From: Actinoplanes sp. M2I2
Lineage (GTDB): Bacteria; Actinomycetota; Actinomycetes; Mycobacteriales; Micromonosporaceae
Length of the DNA: 64,000 nt
Assembly: GCF_023544445.1 (NCBI RefSeq)
Contig: NZ_JALPVJ010000001.1
Span: forward strand, 310,001-374,000
Direction of reading: 5' to 3'
The notes below the pieces were generated by a model, which was not told where the DNA came from, made no database searches, and was given only the letters and a program-made list of their open reading frames with translations. A program made the position numbers and the translations under genes. Shown here piece by piece: positions 9,503-19,368 of the stretch (the first letter of the stretch is position 1; each line of letters opens with the position of its first letter).

Positions 9503-9853
9503 TCAGAAACCGAGCGCCTGGGCGCGGCGCTTCACCTCGCGCGCGCGGTCACCGCCGAGCCCCTTGGCGCCGTTGCCGTCGAGGGTCTCGTCCGGCTCGT
9601 AGAGCCACCGGAGGGCCTCTTCGTCGTTGTACCCGGCGTCACGCAGCAGGGTCAGGATGCCGGGGAGGTGCTTCAGCACTGTGCTGTTGGCCACCAGCTC
9701 GGCGGGGACCACGCGGATGCCGTCACGACGGACGGCGAGCAGGTGCCCGTCCCGGATCATCTGGTGCACCTTGCTGATCGACACATCGAGCTTCTCGGAG
9801 ACGTCGGGCAGGGTGACCCACTCGGTCGGTCCGGCGGTTACGGAATCGCTCAC
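9503..9853 (-). CDS. Rv2175c-family winged-helix DNA-binding protein
   Basis: A 116-residue protein with an N-terminal helix-turn-helix (LPDVSEKLDVSISKVHQMIRDG, residues about 15-36) and a C-terminal helical part containing DEEALRWLYEPDETLDG. This architecture is that of mycobacterial Rv2175c, a DNA-binding protein known as a substrate of the kinase PknL. A PknL-like kinase gene lies 0.9 kb away on the other strand, so the same regulatory pair is probably preserved. The GTG start at 9853 follows TACGCT by six bases, suggesting a leaderless mRNA. Phosphorylation sites cannot be assigned from sequence alone. Confidence 0.88.
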   Translation of the reverse strand: MSDSVTAGPTEWVTLPDVSEKLDVSISKVHQMIRDGHLLAVRRDGIRVVPAELVANSTVLKHLPGILTLLRDAGYNDEEALRWLYEPDETLDGNGAKGLGGDRAREVKRRAQALGF

Positions 9854-9865
9854 CCCTACAGCGTA
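9854..9865 (-). promoter_or_regulatory. Leaderless -10 for the Rv2175c-type gene
   Basis: TACGCT on the minus strand (9865-9860) is separated by GTAGGG from the GTG at 9853, the same TANNNT-N6-RTG arrangement seen at many starts in this window. Confidence 0.5.
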
Positions 9866-9886
9866 CGAGAGCGGAGAAGGAACCCG

Positions 9887-10660
9887 ATGAGCCTGCTGCG
9901 CAGGACCCGCACGGAAGTGGCCGGCGCGTGGCGTTCGCTGCGCTACGACCTGGGCCGGCCGCCGGCCCGGACGCCCGTTCCCGGCCCGGACGTGACGTCG
10001 ACCGGGATGAGCACCTGGGGTCTGGAAGGGCTGGTCGACCAGGCCGGGTCCGCGCCCGCACCCCCGGCCCGTCGCCCGCGGCGGACCGCGGCCGTGGCCG
10101 CCTTGGCCACCCTCACCGTGCTCGGGGCGGCCGGGGCGTACCTGGTCGTGGTGAACGGGCTGGGCTCGCTGATGGCCGAGAGCCCGGCCGCGGCGGACGC
10201 CTTTCCGTCCCGGGCCGCGGTGACGACCGCCGCGGCGATGGGACCCTCGGCGACGGCCGGGCGAGTCGCGACGACCGCGCCGGCCGTGGCCCGGCCCGCG
10301 CCGGTCGGATCGTCGACCGTCCTACCGGTCCGGCCGGCCGGACCGGTGCCGGCCGATCGCGGGCCGGCCGATCCCGCGCCGCCCGCCGCCGGGGGGAAGC
10401 CCGCGGCACCGCGGGCCACGACGCCGACGACCCGGCGTACGGGTCCGAAGCGGACCGTGAAACCGACGGCTGCGGAGTGTCACTGTGCGGTGCCGGTGCC
10501 CACGCCGACCGCGCCGGCCTCGTCGCCGTCGCCCACACCGTCGCCGTCGGAGTCGTGGCCGCCGAGCGCGCACCCGTCGCCCAGCGACTCCGCGGACCAG
10601 TCGGCCTCCCCGTCGACGAGCCGATCGTGGGACGGCCGGCGGCATAGGAGGCACCGCTAA
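9887..10660 (+). CDS. Single-pass membrane protein with Pro/Ala/Ser/Thr-rich outer region
   Basis: A 257-residue protein with no enzyme domain that I recognise. A basic, Arg-rich cytoplasmic stretch of about 67 residues is followed by one transmembrane helix (about 68-90, AVAALATLTVLGAAGAYLVVV) and a long low-complexity extracellular part rich in Pro, Ala, Thr and Ser, ending in a cluster of Ser and then HRRHR. A short ECHCA motif near residue 200 is the only cysteine-containing segment. The ATG has a good GGAGAAGG ribosome-binding site, which sets the start. It sits between the divergent Rv2175c-type gene and the PknL-like kinase gene, so it could be a surface partner or substrate of the kinase; this is inference. 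Confidence 0.7.
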   Translation: MSLLRRTRTEVAGAWRSLRYDLGRPPARTPVPGPDVTSTGMSTWGLEGLVDQAGSAPAPPARRPRRTAAVAALATLTVLGAAGAYLVVVNGLGSLMAESPAAADAFPSRAAVTTAAAMGPSATAGRVATTAPAVARPAPVGSSTVLPVRPAGPVPADRGPADPAPPAAGGKPAAPRATTPTTRRTGPKRTVKPTAAECHCAVPVPTPTAPASSPSPTPSPSESWPPSAHPSPSDSADQSASPSTSRSWDGRRHRRHR

Positions 10661-10735
10661 ATCCGCTTTTGGCCGGGCAGTTCCGGCGTGGGTGACACAG
10701 GGCTCCGTACCCGTTCGGACTCAGCTATGACATCC

Positions 10736-10774
10736 TCGACTGCCCCAAGCGAAAGACACATACACTTCACGCCG
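10736..10774 (+). promoter_or_regulatory. Candidate leaderless promoter of the PASTA kinase gene
   Basis: TCGACT (10736-10741) and TACACT (10761-10766) are 19 bases apart and place the transcription start at or near the ATG at 10775. This supports that ATG over the one at 10727, which would put the promoter inside the coding region. Confidence 0.4.
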
Positions 10775-12715
10775 ATGGACACCACAGTCGCCGACACGTT
10801 GATCGGCACGACGATTGACGGCCGCTACCGGATCACCGGTCGCGTGGCCCGTGGTGGCATGGCGACCGTCTACACGGCAGTTGATGAGCGGCTCGAGCGC
10901 ACCGTCGCTTTGAAGATCATTCATCCGTCGCAGGCGAGCAATGCCCACTTCGTGGACAGGTTCACCGACGAGGCCAAGACGATCGCCCGGCTCACCCATC
11001 CCAACGTCGTCGCCGTGTACGACCAGGGCCGGCACCAGGGTCTGCCCTACCTCGTCATGGAGTACGTGCACGGCCGCACGCTGCGCGACCTGCTCACCCA
11101 GCGCCGCCGGCTGAGCCCGGTCGAGGCCCTGGCGATCCTCGAGCAGATGCTCGCCGCGATCGCCGCCGCCCACCGCGCGGGCCTGGTGCACCGCGACGTC
11201 AAGCCCGAGAACGTGCTGGTGGCCGAGGCGCCCAGCGGTGGCCTGGCCAATCTGGTCGACGCCGTCGTCAAGGTGGCCGACTTCGGGCTGGCGCGCGCCG
11301 TCGAGGCGAGCAGCCCGGCCGACGAGTCCGGCCAGCTGATGGCGACCGTGGCCTACGTGGCGCCCGAGCTGGTCACCGACGGGCACGCCGACGCGCGGAC
11401 GGACGTCTACTCGGCCGGCATCGTGCTCTTCGAGATGCTCACCGGGCGGGTGCCGTTCGACGGTGACGACCCGGTCGCGGTCGCCTGGCAGCACGTCGAC
11501 AACGACGTGCCCGCGCCCTCGAGCGTCGTCAAGGGCCTGCCCAAGGTGCTCGACGACCTGACCGCCCGGGCCACCCGCCGCGACGCGGGCGCCCGGCCGA
11601 CCGACGCCGGCGCGCTGCTGACCGAGGTGCAGACCGTCCGCGACGACCTGGGCGCGGCCAATGTCGAGACCGCGCTGCTGCGCCAGGTCCCGCCCTCGCG
11701 TTCCGCGGTGACCGACGCGACCGCGGTCGTGCCCGCCGTCGGCGCCGGTGACCGTCCGCCGTGGGCCCGGCTGCCCAACCAGGCCCCGCGCGGCCAGGAA
11801 TACACCGCGGGCCGGTTGCCGCGCTCGGCCCGGCACGGCGGCCCCGACCGGCGCCGCATCCTGCTGTCGGCCGCCGTGGCCGTCATGGTGCTGGTCGTCA
11901 TCGGCAGCACGTGGTGGGTCACGCTGGGCCGCTACACCGACGCTCCCTCGCTGGTCAATCAGACCCGGGCCCAGGTCGAGCTGAGCGTGCAGCAGGAGGG
12001 CTTCGAGGTTCTCTACGGCGACGGCGCCTACAGCGAGACGGTGCCCAAGGACACGGTGGTGTCGCAGGATCCGGAGCCCGGCGGCAAGGTGGTCAAGGGC
12101 GGCATCATCACGGTGACGCTGTCGCTCGGCCCCGAGCGCTTCCCCGTGCCCGATCTCGCCGGCGCCGAGCTGGCCGCCGCCCGGGGCGAGATCGAACAGC
12201 TCGGCCTCAAGCTGAAAGAGGGTGCCGGGCAGTACAGCGACACGGTGCCCGAAGGCGCGGTCATCTCCTCCGACCCCAAGACCGGCACGCAGCTCAAGCG
12301 GGGTGCCACGGTCACTGTCGTGGTCAGCAAGGGCCGCGCCCCGATCCGGGTGCCCGACCTGAGCGGCAAGAACATCAACGACGCCCGTAACGAGCTGGCC
12401 GGGCTGGGGCTGACCGCGGTCGAACGGTACAAGGACAGCGACCAGCCGAAGGACTCGGTCATCGGGCAGACGCCCAAGGCCGGCACGGGCGCCAACAAGG
12501 ACGACGAGGTCACCCTCGACGTCAGCAAGGGCCCGCCGCTGGTCACCGTGCCCGACCTGACCAACCAGCCCTGTCAGCAGGCCAAGCAGTCGCTCGAGGG
12601 TCTGGGTCTGCGGGTCCGGATCGATTTCAACGGCGACGCCTTCGTCCGCAGTCAGCAGCCGGCCGGCAACACCCAGGTCGAGCCGCAGTCCGAGGTCGCC
12701 CTGCAGTGCTTCTGA
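10775..12715 (+). CDS. pknL: PknL-like transmembrane Ser/Thr kinase with four PASTA domains
   Basis: Cell-surface kinase of 646 residues. The kinase domain (about 15-280) has GRVARGGMATVY (glycine loop), VALKII (ATP lysine), VHRDVKPENVLV (catalytic loop) and ADFGLARA (Mg2+). After a basic linker, one transmembrane helix (ILLSAAVAVMVLVVIGSTWWV) leads to four PASTA repeats (about 385-646) that normally sense peptidoglycan stems or lipid II. The ATG at 10775 is chosen because the domain then starts at the usual distance; ATG 10727 is also in frame. The Rv2175c-type gene nearby supports the PknL assignment, although from memory mycobacterial PknL has no PASTA repeats. The stop overlaps the endonuclease IV gene. 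Confidence 0.9.
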   Translation: MDTTVADTLIGTTIDGRYRITGRVARGGMATVYTAVDERLERTVALKIIHPSQASNAHFVDRFTDEAKTIARLTHPNVVAVYDQGRHQGLPYLVMEYVHGRTLRDLLTQRRRLSPVEALAILEQMLAAIAAAHRAGLVHRDVKPENVLVAEAPSGGLANLVDAVVKVADFGLARAVEASSPADESGQLMATVAYVAPELVTDGHADARTDVYSAGIVLFEMLTGRVPFDGDDPVAVAWQHVDNDVPAPSSVVKGLPKVLDDLTARATRRDAGARPTDAGALLTEVQTVRDDLGAANVETALLRQVPPSRSAVTDATAVVPAVGAGDRPPWARLPNQAPRGQEYTAGRLPRSARHGGPDRRRILLSAAVAVMVLVVIGSTWWVTLGRYTDAPSLVNQTRAQVELSVQQEGFEVLYGDGAYSETVPKDTVVSQDPEPGGKVVKGGIITVTLSLGPERFPVPDLAGAELAAARGEIEQLGLKLKEGAGQYSDTVPEGAVISSDPKTGTQLKRGATVTVVVSKGRAPIRVPDLSGKNINDARNELAGLGLTAVERYKDSDQPKDSVIGQTPKAGTGANKDDEVTLDVSKGPPLVTVPDLTNQPCQQAKQSLEGLGLRVRIDFNGDAFVRSQQPAGNTQVEPQSEVALQCF

Positions 12716-13602
12716 TTGAGGAATCTTTCGGTTTTCCGCTGCGGGGAGACACAGCCCGTCCGGTCGGGTCTCACACGAAGACAGCGGGCGGGCTGGCCAA
12801 GGCCGCCCTCCCGTATGTCGACGCGGCGGGGTCCGAGACGTTGCAGGTCTACGTGTCGAACTCGCGTGGCTGGGCCCTGCCCCCGGGTGACCCGAAGCAG
12901 GATGTGTTGTTCCGCGACGGCATCGGCAGCCGCGGGATCCCGGCCTACATCCACGCCTCGCTGCTGGTGAACCTGGGCTCGCCGACGGAGCTGACCGTCG
13001 AGAAGTCGATCGCGGTGCTGGCTCACGCGCTCGAGCGGGGCAAGGCGATCGGCGCCGCCGGCGTGGTGTTCCACGCGGGCAGCGCGGTCGAGGAGGCCCA
13101 TGAGGACAAGGCTTTCCACCAGCTGCACGAGGCGCTGCTGCCGCTGCTCGAACGGGACGGCATGCCGCAGCTCCTGGTCGAGCCCAGCGCGGGCGGCGGG
13201 CGCAGCCTGGCCTCCAAGGTGCAGGATCTCGCCCGCTACCTGGAGGCGGTGGAGAACCATCCCGGGCTCGGCGTCTGCTTCGACACGTGTCACGCCTGGG
13301 CGGCCGGTCACGACCTGGCCACACCGGGCGGCATGACCGAGACGCTCGACGCCCTGGTGGCCACCGTCGGTCCCGGTCGTCTGCGGTTGATCCACGCGAA
13401 CGACTCCAAGGACGAGTGCGGCTCCACCCGGGACCGGCACGAGTCGATCGGTCAGGGGCGTATCGGGCCGGCCGCGTTCGCCGAACTGCTGGCGCATCCG
13501 GCCACCGCCGGCCTGCCGGTGATCGTCGAGACGCCGACGGTCGATCACGAGGGTCACGCCGCCGACATCTCCCTTCTGAAGTCTTTGCGACCGTCGGTCT
13601 GA
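12706..13602 (+). CDS. nfo: Endonuclease IV (AP endonuclease family 2)
   Basis: Zn-dependent apurinic/apyrimidinic endonuclease of base excision repair, a TIM barrel of 298 residues. Recognisable blocks are RPVGSHTKTAGGL near the N-terminus, YIHASLLVNLGSP, LLVEPSAGGGRS, GVCFDTCHAWAAGHDL, LIHANDSKDECGSTRDRHESIGQG and VIVETPT, which supply the nine metal-binding His/Asp/Glu residues. Only the GTG at 12706 gives an ordinary in-frame start before the first block. It overlaps the kinase stop by 10 bases, so the two are probably coupled. About 20 N-terminal residues (LLIEESFGFPLRG) are extra relative to typical Nfo, and the true start may be a rare codon further in. Confidence 0.93.
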   Translation: MLLIEESFGFPLRGDTARPVGSHTKTAGGLAKAALPYVDAAGSETLQVYVSNSRGWALPPGDPKQDVLFRDGIGSRGIPAYIHASLLVNLGSPTELTVEKSIAVLAHALERGKAIGAAGVVFHAGSAVEEAHEDKAFHQLHEALLPLLERDGMPQLLVEPSAGGGRSLASKVQDLARYLEAVENHPGLGVCFDTCHAWAAGHDLATPGGMTETLDALVATVGPGRLRLIHANDSKDECGSTRDRHESIGQGRIGPAAFAELLAHPATAGLPVIVETPTVDHEGHAADISLLKSLRPSV

Positions 13603-13639
13603 CCCCGGACTCGATTCAAGCCGCTTGACGGGTCGCAAG

Positions 13640-13678
13640 ATGTCAATGATTGGTTGACATGCTGCTTATGCTCATCGC
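13640..13678 (+). promoter_or_regulatory. Perfect dyad ATGTCAA-N7-TTGACAT upstream of a leaderless HTH gene
   Basis: Arms ATGTCAA (13640-13646) and TTGACAT (13654-13660) are perfect. A -10-like TATGCT (13667-13672) follows, six bases before the ATG at 13679. The dyad therefore sits in the -35 region, where a bound dimer would block transcription. The HTH protein encoded directly downstream is the natural candidate. Confidence 0.6.
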
Positions 13679-14209
13679 ATGGCTGACCTGACCGATCTGC
13701 GGGCCGTTCCCGCCGCCCGGGCCCGGCTCGACGCCGAGGAGCTCGACCTGATCGACCGGGCCCGGCGCGAGGGTGCGACGTGGGGCGAGATCGCGTCGGC
13801 GCTCGGTCTCGGCAGTCGTCAGGCTGCCGAGCAACGGCGGCTGCGGCTGGTCGGGGTCGTCCGCACCTCGCCGGCCACCGACGAGGCCTATGGCGAAAGC
13901 ATCGCCGGCCTGCGGAAAGCTGCCCTGGAGCTGCATCGCCGGGTGGGCGCCGACCGGCGATGGGACCGTCGTTTCACCCGGGCGGTCCTGGTTCGCGAGA
14001 CCCTCGCCGCGGTTCCCGGCGCTTCCGGTGGCGCCTTGTTCGCGTTGGCCGAGGCGGTGATGGCCGACCTCGACGCCCTGACCGGTCCGGACGGCGCGAC
14101 CGGGCCGGGTGCCGCTGGGGCTTCCGCGGCTCGTGCGCTTCCGGCGCCGACGCGCGCTGCCGTGGATCGGCTGCGCGGGGCGCTGGCCGCCGCGTCACCG
14201 CGACATTGA
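13679..14209 (+). CDS. Helix-turn-helix domain protein of unknown function
   Basis: A 176-residue cytoplasmic protein. Residues about 19-50 (AEELDLIDRARREGATWGEIASALGLGSRQAAEQRR, read in parts) form a sigma-70-like helix-turn-helix; the remainder is helical and Ala-rich with no domain that I recognise. The ATG immediately follows a TATGCT hexamer at six bases, and a perfect 7-bp-armed inverted repeat lies just upstream, so it is probably a self-regulated DNA-binding protein. An MFS transporter gene follows 58 bases downstream on the same strand, between direct repeats of GGCTCAAC, and could be a target. Similar small HTH proteins are common in actinomycetes without a known role. Confidence 0.7.
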   Translation: MADLTDLRAVPAARARLDAEELDLIDRARREGATWGEIASALGLGSRQAAEQRRLRLVGVVRTSPATDEAYGESIAGLRKAALELHRRVGADRRWDRRFTRAVLVRETLAAVPGASGGALFALAEAVMADLDALTGPDGATGPGAAGASAARALPAPTRAAVDRLRGALAAASPRH

Positions 14210-14267
14210 CAGATGGCGGCTCAACTCCGCAGGATATGAGTCCTAGTGGCTCAACCTCGGGGGTCTC

Positions 14268-15668
14268 ATGCGGCGCAACGCGTCCCTGTTTGTGCTGATC
14301 TCCCTGCTGTCCGGCTTCGGCAGCACGGCCATGACCCTCGCCGCCGGCCTCTGGGTCCTCGACCTCACCGGCTCGGTGAGCCTGGCCGCGCTGACCGCCG
14401 TCTGTGTCTATGCGCCGACCTTGGCCGCCCCCTGGCTCGGCGCCCTGGTCGACCGGCTGCCCCGCCGTCCGCTGCTCATCGCCGTCGATCTGTCCCTGGG
14501 CGTGCTGCTGCTGGCGTTGCTCCTCGTCCGGTCCGCCGCCGCGGCGTGGCTCATCTTCGCCGTGCTGCTGGCCCGCGGGGTCAGCTATGTGCTGATCGAC
14601 GCCGGGGAGACGGCCATCCTGCCGTCGGCGCTCTCCCCGGGGATCCTGGCCGACGTCAACGGCTGGCGCTCCAGCGCCCAGGAGGGCATGAAGCTGGTCG
14701 CGCCCCTGGCCGGCGCCGGCCTGTACGCGTGGCGGGGCCCGGCCGCCGTGATCCTGCTCAGCGCCGCGCTGCCCCTGCTGACCGCCGCCTGCTACGCCTT
14801 GGTCCGGCTGCGCGCCCCGGAGCACACGACGATCACCGCCACCGCCACCGCCACCGCCACCGCCACCGCCACCGCCACCGCGGCCGCCGCCACCGCGGCC
14901 GCCGCCACCGCCACCGCCACCGCCACCGCGGCCGCCGCCACCGCCACCGCGGCCGCCGCCACCGCCGCCACCGCGGCCGCCACCGCCACCACCGACGACG
15001 ACGACGCCGACGGCGGCGCCCGTCCGGACCGGGACGGGAGCGCCGTCGGTCTGCGGGGCGGGGGCGTGGGTGACCGGGGCTTCCGGGGCGGCTTGCGGGC
15101 GCTGTTCGGGGTGCCCGGCGTGCGGGTCCCGGTGCTCGTCGCGGGCGTGGCCATCGGCGCCTCCGGTCTGAAGGACGCGGCGGTGCTGGCTCACCTCGTC
15201 CACGATCTGGGCCTGCCCGCGACCCGGCTCGGCTTTCTCGGCTCCGCTCAGGGCGCCGGCTCGATCGTCGCCGGTCTGGTGGTGGGCCGGGTGCTGGCCC
15301 GGCTGGCGCCCGTCGTGGTGGCCGCGATCGGCGCTGTCGTCTTCGCCGCCGGCTGCCTGGCGCAGGCGTTGCCCTGGTGGCCGTCGATGATCGTCGGCAG
15401 CGCGCTGATCGGCCTCGGCCTGCCCTGGTCGCTGATCGCCGCCGTCACCGCCGTCCAGACGTCGACGCCGGACCACTTGCTGGGCCGGGTCGCCGCGACC
15501 TCCAACACGGTCATGTTCGGCCCGGTGGCCCTCGGCATCCCGCTCGGCGCCGCCGCGGTGCACCTGGGCGCCGTCCCGCCGCTGGTGGCCGCCGCCGTGA
15601 TCAGCGCCGCCACCGGCGTCCTGGCCCTCGGCCGGAGGAGCAGGCACCAGGCCCCGCGCTTGGCGTGA
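14268..15668 (+). CDS. MFS transporter with a long Ala/Thr repeat in the central loop
   Basis: A 466-residue, 12-helix transporter of the EntS/MefA-like MFS_3 type. The N-terminal half starts MRRNASLFVLISLLSGFGSTAM, and the loop after helix 2 has WLGALVDRLPRRPLL (motif A). After helix 6 there is an insertion of about 60 residues, almost only Ala and Thr and ending TTDDDDADGG (about 190-250), encoded by a hexanucleotide repeat. The second half resumes with VPGVRVPVLVAGVAIGASGL. The insertion falls in the cytoplasmic loop between the two bundles, where length change is tolerated. The substrate is unknown. It converges on the sdh operon across a strong hairpin. Confidence 0.85.
   Translation: MRRNASLFVLISLLSGFGSTAMTLAAGLWVLDLTGSVSLAALTAVCVYAPTLAAPWLGALVDRLPRRPLLIAVDLSLGVLLLALLLVRSAAAAWLIFAVLLARGVSYVLIDAGETAILPSALSPGILADVNGWRSSAQEGMKLVAPLAGAGLYAWRGPAAVILLSAALPLLTAACYALVRLRAPEHTTITATATATATATATATAAAATAAAATATATATAAAATATAAAATAATAAATATTDDDDADGGARPDRDGSAVGLRGGGVGDRGFRGGLRALFGVPGVRVPVLVAGVAIGASGLKDAAVLAHLVHDLGLPATRLGFLGSAQGAGSIVAGLVVGRVLARLAPVVVAAIGAVVFAAGCLAQALPWWPSMIVGSALIGLGLPWSLIAAVTAVQTSTPDHLLGRVAATSNTVMFGPVALGIPLGAAAVHLGAVPPLVAAAVISAATGVLALGRRSRHQAPRLA
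14835..15010. repeat. (ACCGCC)n hexanucleotide tract in MFS gene
   Basis: About 160 bases of ACCGCC units with interspersed GCGGCCGCC variants, followed by a short GACGAC run. Units of six bases encode Thr-Ala pairs and variants encode Ala runs, so gain or loss of units leaves the frame intact. The reverse strand is also open, giving a spurious Gly-rich frame. Confidence 0.95.
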
Positions 15669-15826
15669 TCTCATCCCCCGAACAGGGCGAAGATGGTCCA
15701 GGTCGGGCAGTCCGCGTCCTGTTCGGCCGGGCGAAGCGGAAGCCGCAGGCGTGGGCGAACAAACCGGCGGGCCGGGTGCGGGGCGCCGGTAGCCGAGCGG
15801 CGACCGGGCAATGGCCGGGCAGGGTC

Positions 15827-15856
15827 GAGGCCGGGCACGTCGGTGTGCCCGGCCTC
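15827..15856. terminator. Strong bidirectional hairpin between MFS gene and sdhB
   Basis: Perfect 12-bp arms GAGGCCGGGCAC (15827-15838) and GTGCCCGGCCTC (15845-15856) with a 6-nt loop, 11 bases beyond the sdhB stop and about 160 bases after the MFS stop. There is no T-run, as is usual for terminators in such GC-rich genomes. It would serve both converging genes. Confidence 0.7.
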
Positions 15857-15867
15857 CGGTCGACCGT

Positions 15868-16613
15868 TCAGAAGCTCTTGCGGACGGCCTTGCGATAGTC
15901 GCTGTTCAGGCGGCCGATCAGGTGCAGCGGGATGCCCTTGGGGCAGACCTGGGAGCACTCGCCCATGTTGGTGCAGCCGCCGAAGCCGGCGTCGTCCTGG
16001 GCCTGCAGCATGTCGATCACGCGGGTGTCGCGCTCGGGCTGGCCCTGGGGCATCAGGCCGAGGTGGGCGACCTTGGCCGCGGTGAACAGCATGGCCGAGC
16101 CGTTCGGGCAGGCTGCCACGCAGGCGCCGCAGCCGATGCAGGTGGCCGCCTCGAACGCCAGGTCGGCGTCCTTCTTGGGCACCGGGGTGGCGTGCGCCTC
16201 GGGGGCGGCGCCGGTCGGGGCGGTGATGTAGCCACCGGCCGCGACGATCTTGTCGAGGGCGCCGCGGTTGACGACCAGGTCCTTGATCACCGGGAAGGCG
16301 GCGGCCCGCCAGGGCTCCACGTCGATCGTGTCGCCCTGCTTGAAGTGCCGCATGTGCAGCTGGCAGGCGGTGGTGGCCTTCTCGGGGCCGTGCGCCACGC
16401 CGTCGATCACCATGCTGCATGCGCCGCAGATGCCCTCACGGCAGTCGTGGTCGAACGCGATCGGGTCGTCGCCGTCGAGGATGAGCTTCTCGTTCAGCAC
16501 GTCGAGCATCTCGAGGAAGCTCGCGTCGGGGGAGATGTCCTTGACGTCGTAGGTCACCATCCGGCCGCCGTCGGACGGTCCCTCCTGGCGCCATACGCGT
16601 ACCTGGATGTCCA

Positions 16614-16614
<1 letters not shown>
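15868..16614 (-). CDS. sdhB: Succinate dehydrogenase iron-sulfur subunit
   Basis: Electron-transfer subunit of complex II (248 residues), passing electrons from the flavoprotein to the membrane anchor. It has the N-terminal [2Fe-2S] cluster motif CREGICGACSM and the C-terminal motifs CIGCGACVAACPNG and CTNMGECSQVCPKG for the [4Fe-4S] and [3Fe-4S] clusters. The ATG at 16614 shares one base with the sdhA stop (TAATG), which fixes the start. Sequence style (short, RVWRQEG start) matches the actinobacterial SdhCAB complex with a single cytochrome b subunit. A long Ala/Pro insert (TAPTGAAPEAHATPVPKK) precedes the second cluster motif. Confidence 0.96.
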
Positions 16615-18560
<1,946 letters not shown>

Positions 18561-18562
18561 GT

Positions 18563-19291
18563 TCAGTCCACCAATCCGACGAGAACCGCGAACGGCACCG
18601 AGAGGTAGCCGACGACCAGCACCAGCGACAGCACCAGGGCGGTCGCGCGGGCGTAGAGCTCGCCGCGCGGGCTCTGCTGGCCGAACGTGCGGACGGCGCT
18701 CCAGAGGCCGTGCCGCAGGTGGAAGCCGACCGCGACGATCGACAGCGTGTAGAAGAGCGTCACGTACCAGCGGGACGGCGCGAAGTCGGCCGCGACGTTG
18801 GCGTACGCCTCACCGGCGACCCCGTTCGGGTTCAGTGTCCCCGTCGTCAGGTCGAGGATGTGGTAGATCACGAAGAGCAGGATGATCACGCCACCCCAGC
18901 GCATCGTGCGGGCGGCGTAGCTGCCCTGCACCTTCGGGCGGTGCGCGTACTTCACCGGTCGAGCCTGCCGGGCCCGGCGCGCCAGGATCGTCGCCGCCAC
19001 GATGTGCCCGAGCACGGCCACGGTCAGCACGGCCCGCTGGATCCACAGGTACCAGGCCTCCGGCAGCAGAGGCGTGCCGATGGTCCGCAGCCAGTGCGCG
19101 TAGTGGTCGAAGGTCTCGGCGCCGAAGAAGATCTTCAGGTTGCCGATCATGTGCGCGTACAGGAAGCCGACCAGCAGCAGGCCGGTCACCGCCATGAAGA
19201 TCTTGAGGGCGACCGAGGAGCGCCGCCGCGTCGTTTTGCCCGGCGCCGGCGTAACCGCCGGCGTCTTCCGGGTCGAAGTATCTACCGCCAC
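18563..19291 (-). CDS. sdhC: Succinate dehydrogenase cytochrome b558 subunit
   Basis: Membrane anchor (242 residues) with five hydrophobic helices binding heme b and quinone. Conserved histidines are seen in [34 protein letters not shown] and GFHLRHGLW, the pattern of the single-subunit (diheme type) anchor of Gram-positive bacteria. The first 25 residues are basic and Pro/Thr-rich and probably cytoplasmic. The GTG start follows TACCGT by seven bases, suggesting a leaderless operon mRNA. It is divergent from a LysR gene with 77 bases between, and a dyad there may control both. Confidence 0.93.
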   Translation of the reverse strand: MAVDTSTRKTPAVTPAPGKTTRRRSSVALKIFMAVTGLLLVGFLYAHMIGNLKIFFGAETFDHYAHWLRTIGTPLLPEAWYLWIQRAVLTVAVLGHIVAATILARRARQARPVKYAHRPKVQGSYAARTMRWGGVIILLFVIYHILDLTTGTLNPNGVAGEAYANVAADFAPSRWYVTLFYTLSIVAVGFHLRHGLWSAVRTFGQQSPRGELYARATALVLSLVLVVGYLSVPFAVLVGLVD

Positions 19292-19368
19292 ACTCTGGAC
19301 GGTAGGGACCGCGCGACGATTCGTCTAATGCATGATCGACGCAGTCATCATAGAGATAGGCTATCGAG
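19292..19368. promoter_or_regulatory. Divergent sdhC / lysR promoter region with dyad GATAG-G-CTATC
   Basis: On the minus strand TACCGT (19304-19299) lies seven bases from the sdhC GTG. On the plus strand TAGGCT (19357-19362) lies six bases from the lysR GTG. The perfect 11-bp dyad GATAGGCTATC (19355-19365) overlaps the lysR -10, a typical autorepression site for a LysR regulator. Confidence 0.6.

Noticed and set aside
14792-15154. Minus-strand frame rich in Val/Ala opposite the MFS insertion
   Set aside because: It arises from the hexanucleotide tract; the opposite strand encodes a clear transporter.
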